Of a DNA stretch of 64,000 nt, positions 54,619 through 64,000 are shown one piece after another. Under the pieces are notes generated by a model. The model saw only the letters and a list, made by a program, of their open reading frames with translations. It ran no database searches and was not told where the DNA came from. The position numbers were made by a program, and so were the translations under genes. Origin of the DNA: Venturia oleaginea (taxonomy: Eukaryota; Ascomycota; Dothideomycetes; Venturiales; Venturiaceae); the NCBI GenBank assembly GCA_013176395.1, contig JABMLP010000010.1, positions 124,001 through 188,000 of the forward strand. Reading direction: 5' to 3'. Within the stretch, counting starts at the first letter, position 1, and every line of letters begins with the position of its first letter.

Positions 54619-56225
54619 TCAGACGCGTGGTTTTTTCCAGTAGTATTGCTGTTCACAAAATCAACACAAGCAATCACATACCGCAGACACAGACTAACCT
54701 TATGATTCTTTCGCACAGATCGAAGACCAGTACCACCGCGTCCACCAAGCACAGCATCACGTCGCATTGCGTTGTCATCCATTTCTGGAACGTAGTAGAA
54801 CTCGTTCTCAAGTGGCTTGCCAGCGGCATCCTTGCCTTGTCGGTTGATCTCGCCGACACATGCGATCGCATGCAATACGCGTCGTAGATCCGAGTCCGTC
54901 AGCTCTTCCTCTTCGTCAATGCCAAGTCCTGTGCAGGTTTTGAGGTCTGCTGGTAGATTGCTGTGAATCAGAGACAGTGGCATGGCATGAACGCGGGAGA
55001 AGGCAAGTTGGTTGATGACGTGATTCTTGACCGGGCTGTCTTGGATTTGCTTGCTTGGTATGGGATCGATCTTCTTCGTAGAGACGGGCGACTCGCGTTT
55101 GGGAGACTCCGACACAGCCTCGAGGACCTTTCTTTTTCGTTGTTGCGGTCGCAAAGGGGAGGTGTGTGAGAATGAGCCGAGCCGGTTTATCAGATTCGAT
55201 CCATATGGCCCGAATGAGTGAACGACAGGATCATTCTCTTCGTTCTCATTCTCCTGATCGGACAAATCATCGGCATTGGATGAAGAGAAGCTAACCATGG
55301 AAGCCCGTTCGCGCAGGAGTGGTCTGGTCTGGACAGGCTTGGATGGCGATTCTGGATCGGCATAGGCGTGATCCGAATTGTCGTCTTCGTAAACTTGAAC
55401 AGCAGTCTGTTCTGACATGATTGTTGCTTCGGAAGTTAGGATATCAGAAGACAGGTTGCGTCGTGCCGAAAGGGGAGATATTGGCGAAGGTGCGCGCATT
55501 GCAGGAGGGCTTGAGGATAGGACTGTGTTCTCCAAGCCAGCAAAGACGCGTCGAGGAGGCGAGGAATCCTCAGTCCAGGCACTGCTAGATCGTACAGAGT
55601 TGCTCCTCTGCTGTTCTGAGAGAGGCCATTTAACCATGACACGGCAGTCCATCACGTCCAGCATAATTTCCGCAGAAGGCTGAGTTGAGACCCAGGAGTC
55701 GCCTTTGTCCAACTCGTATAGTTGTCCCCCACATCGCACCTTTGCACCATTCCACCCAAGGCACTTGACTAGTATGCTCGACGCGTGTGAATGCGAAGGT
55801 GGTTGGTACTGGGCCGTGACGTGGACGCGAGAAATATGGCGATTGGTAGGGAATTGGTGGTCCGACGAGTTGCTAGAGCGTCCAAACCGCATGGGCTCTC
55901 CATTGGAAGGCACGACGACACTTGGGAGGTCAGAAAGTGGAGCACGCTCAGAAAGCGTGGAGAGAGTTCGCTGGAGAGCTTGCGGATGCGGTGGTGACGA
56001 GGGGAGAATGCCCGTGGAAGACGTTGGCGCGGGGGTAGGGTAGGATACGTGCTCGTCGTCAATGGCATTGAATTTGCGTTTGCTGGGCAGAGCGGGAGGT
56101 GAGGACGACAACGGCTCGAAGGGTGGAAGCAGCTGTGAGGGCTGTCGCGTGAGGTTTGGACGTGAACGCGGAGCGGACCTGGAATTCGAGTTACGCGGAG
56201 TCGATCTGCTTGGATAGTGGTCCAT
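54619..56225 (-). CDS. FHA-domain protein, Tos4/Plm2-like
   Basis: Probable chromatin- or cell-cycle-linked regulator that reads phosphothreonine. Start is ATG at 56225 (MDHYPSRSTPRNS). Exon 1 ends at 54699 and a 50-nt intron (GTTAGT..GAACAG) leads to a 30-nt last exon, giving a natural end RKNHKQYYWKKPRV and 518 residues; ignoring the intron adds a spurious hydrophobic tail. The FHA domain lies at about residues 110-205: MRFGRS, then HISRVHVTAQY, then CLGWNGAKVRCGG, with the phosphopeptide-binding Arg, Ser-x-x-His and Asn-Gly residues present. The remainder is Ser/Pro-rich with an SSP-rich N-terminus that suggests CDK or MAPK phosphorylation. The Tos4/Plm2 assignment is by architecture only. 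Confidence 0.8.
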
Positions 56226-57837
56226 AATGGTCAATTAAGACAGTGTGAGCGTGGTGTCTTTGTCGACTGGACGCGGAATGCTGGAGTATCGGACTCGGAT
56301 TTGAGAAGTGTAAAGCTCAGATCACGGCCATGTCCCGGGATGATGAACAAGGCAAAGAGAGTCCAAAGCCGAATGTCCCAGTGTTTGAAGGGTTCCTTGA
56401 TAGTGGGAATGAACGGAACGTGTTGTTCTTGGACGCGGTCTTTGGTGAAGGAAAGTTGAAGTCGATCGCGGTGGCTCTAGCTCAATAAATGGCAGGGTTT
56501 AAACCGCTTTCGCTTTGCTGCATTTGTTTGCTGCCGATTTCGACAGTCACTGGGTTTGCAACAAAGATTTGGAATTGATTGATAAGTGCAGGCAGAGATG
56601 GATATATTCCAGCCCAAATCAACGTGTAAAACTGGAACTCGCTGACTCTTCTCCGAGTCGTTCCACCTGTACCCGACTAATAGAAATCCATCTCGACCCC
56701 GCTTGGTCGCATCGTAGCCTTCACGTACCATAGTGCTGTGGCCCGTTTGAACGCGTGCAACGCGACAAACACCGAGATTCTCCTCCAGCGGCACAGCCGT
56801 CTCGCAATTCAGATCTTGTGGGTTTCATCTTGCAACTGAAAGAATATTGATGGCTTCAACCTCAAGAGTGTAGTGGATTCATGTCTGGCGATGGAGACCA
56901 TCTCAAGCGGAGGCTGTGGTCTGGATATCTATCGTCTACTAATATGAATGAAGTTCGAGATGCCACAGCAACATCTATGCATTTGTTAGAAGGAGGACGT
57001 AGTCTACCGGTCAAGGATACGCGACGTTTATGTAATTTGAGCCCAAGAAGTACTATCTCGAGGCACAAATGAGACAGCAATTCAGCAAATGCCCTCCGTG
57101 CCAAATGCAGTTCCTCTCTCCCACAAAGTTCAACATCATGATCGAGCGAACAAAATGTCGGATTCCAGAGGTTTCGCTAATCCCGTGACGGCGTGTCCCA
57201 TGCCTATTGTATAGAGAGCTTCTCTTCTGGAAATTCAGCATAAATGAAAAGGGGCCTAGGATGCGCAACAGTTTCAAGGGGATCTTTCTCGACTTGGACA
57301 ATATGAAAGATTCTCCGACAACAAGAAAGACTCTCCGCTATATGCTGAATCTGTCAGACGTGGGCGAGAAAGGTACAAACTTTAAAAGGAATGTCCCGCA
57401 AAGTTGTTGCCAAATGCGAGCCGATTACTGAACTCTCTCCTTCCTCAAAATGTGGCGCCTGTGTTTGGCCCATTCTTGATTAGTGAACACTGCCCATCAA
57501 CTGATTCCGAGGGTGGCGTTTATCACTACCTGTACATCGCTGACACAGCTTAGTGTTGCGATGTTCGCAAGACAATCGCGATGTGCTGCCTGTCCTTGGC
57601 GTAATGCCGACAAGAATGTTTAGTGAGGTGTTCGGTCCATAGGTGAGAAATATCTCCGAGTCCTGTTGATGGTGACGGAAGAATGGCTTGTGTAACCTTG
57701 GGACCCTTTAAAATGGTATAAGGAGCAGCAGGTACGACGTATTGTAGTGGATTACTTCTTCCCATCCATCGGCCTCTCGAGCACCACTTACCCACCACTT
57801 TCGACACAGGCTTTCTCGACTTTGGATTGTCTCAACC
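56226..57837. promoter_or_regulatory. Divergent promoter region, FHA gene and MFS gene
   Basis: About 1.6 kb. TATAAG in GGTATAAGGAG near 57716-57721 lies about 120 bp before the MFS start codon. No gene is supported within the gap. Confidence 0.45.
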
Positions 57838-59680
57838 ATGGACAACCACATTTCGAACGAAAAACACCAACCTAGGAAATCGAGCTTCTCAAACGACCCA
57901 GTTCTAGCCGATGAGGTTGATCTGGAAAAGGAATGGGACGGGAACTTGTCAAAAAACCCATCAGAAAGCGCTTCAGCAATCCATGAACCCGAAAAGGCTA
58001 GAACGAGGGCAATTGAAGGAGACGATGCAGCTTCTTCACATCATGATTTGGAAGGAGATCCAGTTATGAGAACTGCCACAGCACAGGATTGGACAGGACC
58101 TGATGATCCAGAAGTAGATATCTTCCCTCATGGCCAATTCAAACAAACTGACCGCATTCTAGAACCCGCATAACTGGTCACTGGGCAAGCGAATCTACCA
58201 CACAATCCCTCCCGGCCTCTTTGGCTTCATAGTCACGTTCGGTTCTTCAGTTTATACTCCAGCAACCGAGGAAATAGCAAACCACTTCAACGTCTCTCCC
58301 ACACTCGCTCTCCTGGGCGTAACCCTCTATGTCATCGGTCTAGGCTTCGGTCCTATGCTCTCAGCTCCCGCCTCGGAAACATTTGGTCGTCTAATAGTTT
58401 ATCGCGTCTCGCTACCTATCAGCCTTCTCTTCACCCTCGGCGCCGGCTTCAGCAAGACCTTCTACTCGCTGATGATTTGCCGATTCTTCGCAGGATTTGC
58501 GGGAAGCCCGGTGCTGGCTGTTGGCGCGGGAACGAATGCAGATTTGTTTCCGCCAAAGTATAGGGCCATAGCTACGAGTTCTTTTCTGTTGGCGCCGTTT
58601 CTGGGACCCAGTCTCGGACCATTTCTTGGTGGTTGGGTGGCGCAGTACAAAGATTGGCGGTGGACGCAGTGGGTTACTCTCTTCATCGGCTTAGTAGTGT
58701 ACATCGTGTCCTTGCCCATGAAGGAGACCTACAAGAAGGTATTCACTCTCACTTCTCCCTTGCCAATGCTGATCTTAATCCTGCCCAGACGATTCTCCAA
58801 CACCGCGCCAAACGCCTCGGGATCGAACCACCACATATGCCCGGTCCCAAATCCGGCTGGGCCATAATCAAATTCCTATTCACAGTCACACTCTTCCGAC
58901 CCGTGCATATGCTTATCGCCGAACCCATTGTCGGCTTTCTATCCCTCTACAACGCCTTCACCTTCTCCATCCTCTTCGTCTTCTTCGAGGCTTTCCCCAT
59001 TGTCTTCGGTGGCGTCTATGGTTTTAGTATTTCTCAAGTCGGTCTTGCCTTCCTGGCTGTTGGTCTTGGTGTCGCATTGGGAGTTATGAGTGCCATTGTC
59101 ATTGATCAGGTCATCTATCAAAAGTTGCACAAGCAAGCGCTTGCCGAAGGACGAACGATTGCGGCGCCTGAGCATCGACTTTATGCGGCCATGTTTGGGA
59201 GTATTGGAATCCCCATCGGTTTGTTCATATTTGCTTGGACTAGTCGGCATAGCGTTCATTGGATCGTGCCGACACTTGCTTCGATTCCGTTCGCTTGGGG
59301 GAATATCTCTATCTTTGTGAGTTTTCAATCTCCCACTGGGATCTGTTCTGACTATGGCGATTAGATCTCAGCAGCACTTTACTTGGTCGATACATACGGC
59401 CCTCTCAACGGCGCCAGCGCTATCGCGGCAAATGGACTCCTTCGATATGGAATGAGTTCTGTCTTCCCTCTTTTCACCGTGCAAAGTATGTCCCTGTCTT
59501 ATCCCCGTATCTTCTGAACCGAAGCTGACCAGGGTTGCAGTGTACAAGAAGATGCATATCAATTGGGCCACCACATTTCTGGCGCTCATGTCCATGCTTA
59601 TGCTGCCGATTCCGTGGGTCTTGTTCAAATGGGGACCTAAGATCAGGGCGAAGAGTCATTATGATACTATTAGGGCGTAA
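57838..59680 (+). CDS. MFS drug:H+ antiporter, DHA1 family (12 TM)
   Basis: Plasma-membrane exporter, probably of drugs or polyamines. Exons 57838-58113, 58163-58738, 58789-59316, 59365-59485 and 59541-59680 give 546 residues. Intron 1 (49 nt) restores the family hallmark DDPENPHNWSLGKR; reading through it gives an early stop. The N-terminal 90 residues are hydrophilic and acidic. TM helices start at GLFGFIVTFGSSVYTPA; motif A-like GPMLSAPASETFGR and motif C-like LAPFLGPSLGPFLGGW follow. A large central loop (AKRLGIEPPHMPGPKSG) separates the two six-helix halves, and the second half ends WGPKIRAKSHYD. Introns 2-5 are 48-55 nt with normal signals. Substrate not determined. Independent of the adjacent second MFS gene, which belongs to another family. 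Confidence 0.92.
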
Positions 59681-61100
59681 GGCCGGATTGAAAGTGGGAG
59701 GAAGTGGGAAGAAATGAGCTCTTATAATGGAAATGGAGTTGATGGTGAGGTCTCGGTGTTGGTTAAATGCTGTCGAGCTGGTTCAGAAGTGTCATACTAG
59801 TTTTAGATGATCTGAGGCTGGACACTATATTGATGGTTTTGCTAACGGTAAGGATGCTCGATGTGTACCCAACGCGAGCCATTTGCACTCGTCTGATAAG
59901 TGCTTCGTGGGCGTGGGTGTAGCTCCCGGGTAGTGATGCTTCGGGTTATCGGGACGGGATGAAACCATCACCGGCTGGCCTTGCTTACGTTTTGCGAACT
60001 CGACATCTGTGAAGATGCGAGACGCATGCCAGGATGGTCACTGGGCTGAAATCCGCACGTGAATAACCAGGCAAACTTTTTAATCAGCAAACACTTGCTG
60101 GAAACAACGTTAGCACGAAATTTGCATCCAGAATCTCACAACAACGTTTATGGATTTGCGTTACAGCATGATTCCTTCTCCTGTACGATTCTCAAGCTTC
60201 TGTAGGATGTACCGCTCCGGCTCCGGCTCCGGCTCGTGCGGGAAATTTGCACGCCGCGCAAAGAGCCATCGTCCCACGCCAACATCTCTGCAGCGATGCC
60301 TGACCCAATATCTGCATACCATACAGCCAGCGCCCGCAAAGTCGAGGGCGATGCAAAATGCTCGGCCCATTTATTTCACTCGTTGATTCGCGCAATACGA
60401 GGGACATGAGTACTCGGTCTGATCCGAGTGGGATTTGCGTAAATTACATGGCCTTTGACTGGTTGGAACGTCTGGGCCGAGGACGCATGAAGCCCGGCTG
60501 GCTATTACTTACTTTGTTCTTAGGACTGTTTGACCCTAAAGATAAAGCTCTTGTGCTTTGCAAGCTAGACCCTCGCTCCCGGAACTGTATTCGACACTCA
60601 CGATAAGCAGCTCTTTTTGACACCGACAACGCGCCTATGCCTTTGGAGACTATGTTATTCAAAGGAGAGTCGTACCGCCGCACGATTCACTCCAGTGGAC
60701 AGAATGGAAGTAACTCCGACAATTTCATGCATCACCTTCGTGGAGGTTTGATAGACACTGGCAAGCCTTGAGGTTTGCACAGCTGAATAGCCTAGCGGTG
60801 ATATCTGATGCTCTAATTGGCGCAAACCACACTGCCCTGGTGAGTACGTGCATACCCGTAGACTGCCGTGGATGCGCTTTGGTACCAAATTATGTACAAG
60901 TTGCAGGAGCATGCAGAATCCCACCATGGGACTGAGATAGAGGAAAAATTTGAAGTCCACAATCTGCTTCCCAAACTTGTGACGGGGGTCTTTACCGCCT
61001 AGCGATAGCCTTGGATGTAGGTAGGTACAACAAACTCGCTTTCTCAGTTTTCTGTTACCTTGAACATCGAGTTGATTTCGGCCTTGAATTTGCTGGTGAA
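59681..61100. other. Intergenic between the two MFS genes
   Basis: About 1.4 kb without a supported gene. A short GGCTCC repeat occurs at about 60215-60235. Confidence 0.4.
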
Positions 61101-62931
61101 ATGGACAATTCAATCAAGTGCTCTGCTAGCGAGACCTTGCCCTTGTTGGCATCTAAGAACGAAGATGAAGAATGGACACCGCCAAAAGGATTCTGGTTCA
61201 TTGAAGTTGGTAGGTAGCGTTATCCGGAGTTACTTCCAGCGGAAACTGATAGGCAGATACAGCACTCTGGTCAAACGCATTTCTTTCTGGCTTCGATGGA
61301 ACAATCACAGCATCAACATACGCACTTATCAGTTCCGATTTCCACTCCGCAAACAGCGCTTCGTGGCTCACAACGAGTTATCTGATCACCAGCACCGCGT
61401 TTCAGCCTCTCTACGGGCGATTCAGTGATTTATTTGGTCGACGAGCATGCTTTTTCTTCTCTACGACTTTGTTCACCATCGGGTGTCTTGGTTGTGCCAT
61501 TGCTCCTAGCATATTCTGCCTTGATGCAATGAGATGTGTCACTGGAATCGGAGGTGGAGGACTGATAACGATGGGTGAGTTTGATTAGACAAGCTTAACT
61601 CGAGATTGCTGACCGAAGATAGCAACAATCATCAATTCCGACATCATACCCTTCAAACGGAGAGGCATGTATCAAGCAGCGCAGAATTGCCTCATAGGCT
61701 TTGGTGCCGTATGCGGTGCCTCACTAGGCGGTGCCATTGCCAATTATTTTGGCTGGCGATGGTGCTTCCTCGCACAAATCCCGTTTTCTATTGTAGCCCT
61801 CGTTGTGGGACAAATTGTGCTAGAAGATCCACCGAGGGAGATGTTCTGTTTCGGAAAAAAAGCAAGCCTGAAATTTGCACTAACACATATCGATGTCCTG
61901 GGATCTGCGGTCCTTGTCGTGGTACTGCTTGTGCAACTCCTGGCGCTATCCTTGGGTGGGAACCAACTGCCTTGGAGTAGCCCTTGGGTTGTGGGTGCGC
62001 TGGCTGCGAGTGTCATCTTCCTGGGGATGTTCGGGATCGTGGAGGCGACGACGAAGACTGTCCCGATCATTCCGCTTCGCATGCTGAGAGGGAGGCTGCC
62101 TGTGTTCACCCAGATCACAAACATCTTCTCCGGCATGGCGGCGTATGCTTTCATCTTCATGTTGCCCTTGTTCTTTCAGGTTGTTGTCATGGACACTCCG
62201 TCCAAGGCCGGTATGAGACTGATGATTCCTTCCCTCTCTACGCCATTAGGAGGATTGATCGCAGGATATACAATGTCCAAGTGCGGACGACTCGCGCGCT
62301 TGATTCACGTTGGGACGCTCTTCATGACAGTCGGGAATCTGCTGCTGGTCCTATTGGACTTTGACAACGCCTCGTGGAAGTATCTTGTCTTTCTGTTTCC
62401 AGCCAATCTCGGGCTGGGCATGATGAATCCCAGCGTGCTTTTTAGCTTCATCTCTGCCTTTGAGCACCGAGGTAAAAGGCCTGTCTTTTGAAGATAAACA
62501 TTCGCTGACTTCAACCAGAACAAGCCGTTGCGACGAGTCTGGTATACCTCATCCGCTCCCTCGGCAACATCTGGGGCGTCACAATAACGAGCTCCATTGT
62601 GCAAAATGTCTTGTCGATGAGGCTTCCAGAGGCGCTGAAGGATATACAGCATCGTGATAGGGTAAGTCCTGGGGAGTTCGAGTTTGGCATTCATAAGGCT
62701 GATTATCGTGTGCAGGTTATTGACGAGATTCGACACTCGGTCTTTGCGCTTCGCAGTCTTCCACCTGAAGTTCAATTAGCAGCAAGGCACGTCTACTTTG
62801 ACGCAATACGGATCGCCTTCATTGCTTCGACTTGCTTCGCGGCCGTTTCGTTCCTGGCTTCGCTGTTCGCAAATGCAAAGTCGCTGGAGAGGGTACCCGT
62901 TGAATGCATTGAAGAGGAGGAAGTGGTCTGA
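61101..62931 (+). CDS. MFS transporter, DHA2 family, vacuolar amino-acid transporter-like (14 TM)
   Basis: Resembles the Fnx1/Vba group that moves basic amino acids into the vacuole. Exons 61101-61209, 61263-61574, 61623-62471, 62519-62661 and 62716-62931 give 542 residues. The N-terminus has ETLPLLASKNEDEEW, with a dileucine-type vacuolar sorting signal (TLPLL after acidic/polar residues). Motifs: LSGFDGTITASTYALI in TM1, SWLTTSYLITSTAFQPLYGR and DLFGRR (motif A), GGGGLITM, then GWRWCFLAQIPF. Introns are 47-54 nt. The last one (62662-62715) is a multiple of three and free of stops, so naive translation keeps it. Helix count is about 14 by hydrophobicity. Substrate is inference. Confidence 0.9.
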
Positions 62932-64000
62932 ACAGTGTAGCGATGAGGTGTGCTCGTTATACACGGTAGTGCTAGATGAAGACGTGATGAATTGCTGTAT
63001 TTTGAGCTAAGATGGCGTCTTTTGGGCTAGGCTGGATCGGGGTGCTCAGGTGATTTGCGTTGTTTGATTGGCGGCGTATAGGGTTTGATCCGGGCAATAT
63101 GTAAGCCCTTGCCTAATTGGCTCTGCCGTTCGGGTTCCTGTGGATGCAGATCAGCCTTGTAGATATCATTCATTATTCTGAACATGTCATGCCGTGGCTA
63201 TTAACCCCGTACCCCCCAATAACAACACTGGATCTAAAGCTACCGTTGGCTGTACAGTTCTCCACTTCGAGCTCGATGTGGGAAGGCCATGGGTTGACGG
63301 TTCGACTATTATACAGCTGCGCATGTTCGAAAGTTGCGTCTAATCGTTTGCCCATAAACGTTAGCCCTTGGGCCTTGAACATTCGAAGTAAAACGCTAAC
63401 TGACACGACTTGCAATCCTCTCTGAAGCCATGAGTAGAGACTTTTACCCTTCGCTGATTTGTGTTTGTGGATGGCAATAACGAGGCTTCCATAATTGGGT
63501 CTTGTCTAATTTAGAAATGTTGTTGTTTTGTCGTACCAACTATGGGAGGATAGCGTATTGTAACAAACAACATAGCACGTGATATCCTTTGGAAGGCGCA
63601 TACAAAAAGAGCTTTTCTCCATCTCAATTCCTTACTCCCTCAAGTCACACAAATCGATTCACAATCGTATTCATTCTTCACAACCACCCAACAACTCACC
63701 TACGCCCTTCAACCATGCCAGAGACCTCATAGATAGCAGCGACAACGACGATGGATACAAGGATTTGCAAGACGAGAACGACAGCCTCAACAAAGAGCTG
63801 AAGCAGACGACCGAGTTTGCGCGAGGATGCTCTGAAGACGAGTCAAACACGTCAAAATGATGATGGAGTTCGCGGGCGTTTGAATTGAAGTTTGCAGTGG
63901 CTGGAGGTGGTGGACGGAGCGTTTGAGGACGGTTTTGCGCCTCATCAAGTGGAGTTTTAGAGTTAGTGTACCATCTGATGGAAGAAGATGAGGAAGAAGA
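62932..64000. other. Right-edge region, no confident gene
   Basis: About 1.07 kb. A frame encoding an acidic segment (DLIDSSDNDDGYKDLQDEND) runs through about 63,715-63,858 but has no ATG; the well-placed ATG at 63714 is in another frame and stops at once. It may be a relic or an exon of a gene I could not assemble. Confidence 0.3.

Overview
The window is nuclear DNA of a filamentous ascomycete (Pezizomycotina). Evidence: short introns of about 42-150 bp with GT..CTAAC/CTGAC..AG signals, a Zn2Cys6 regulator, SREBP-type bHLH regulators, a group III (Nik1/Os-1) hybrid histidine kinase with a HAMP array, an HET-domain relic and transposon debris. A Dothideomycete would fit, but the sequence does not prove the class.

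Layout. 1-2430: Zn2Cys6 factor running off the left edge (-). 2837-3553: first SREBP-type bHLH protein (+). 3986-5563: insertion bounded by a 16-bp direct repeat and holding a 353-bp tandem array. 5.8-9.2 kb: decayed DNA with a broken short-chain reductase and a broken HET gene. 9.6-14.1 kb (-): small CCxC zinc protein, unrecognised gene with an in-frame TGA, MDR oxidoreductase with a late frameshift. 14.9-16.7 kb: second SREBP-type bHLH gene. 17.2-17.9 kb (-): protein with four 33-residue repeats. 18.6-23.7 kb (+): run of small orphan ORFs. 24.5-26.7 kb: second CCxC protein and mitochondrial NADH-cytochrome b5 reductase. 27.6-30.3 kb: two MITE copies and a piggyBac-like element with TIRs and an internal deletion. 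30.6-31.5 kb: 2OG-Fe(II) oxygenase. 32.6-36.7 kb (-): Nik1-type osmosensing kinase. 38.7-39.5 kb (-): predicted type I membrane protein. 40.7-41.7 kb: two interrupted tRNA genes. 42.3-44.4 kb: membrane protein. 44.9-50.3 kb (-): phospholipase D. 51.7-52.4 kb (-): ubiquitin-L40 fusion. 54.6-56.2 kb (-): FHA protein. 57.8-62.9 kb (+): two MFS transporters.

The strongest unusual signal is at 40,679-41,665. A tRNA-Gly(GCC) and a tRNA-Ser(UGA) are each complete only if, besides the ordinary 12-14 nt intron after position 37, additional inserts of 49-52 nt are removed. These inserts start with GTTAGC, GTGAGT or GTACGT, carry CTAAC/CTAAT near the 3' end and finish in CAG, so they look like spliceosomal introns. 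Two lie in the D-loop of tRNA-Gly and leave a 4-nt exon between them. One lies in the T-loop of tRNA-Ser. They break the A box and the B box.

Most genes are ordinary housekeeping, signalling or transport genes with no visible cluster logic. All reading was by eye; splice sites, domain boundaries and the lack of homologues need software confirmation.
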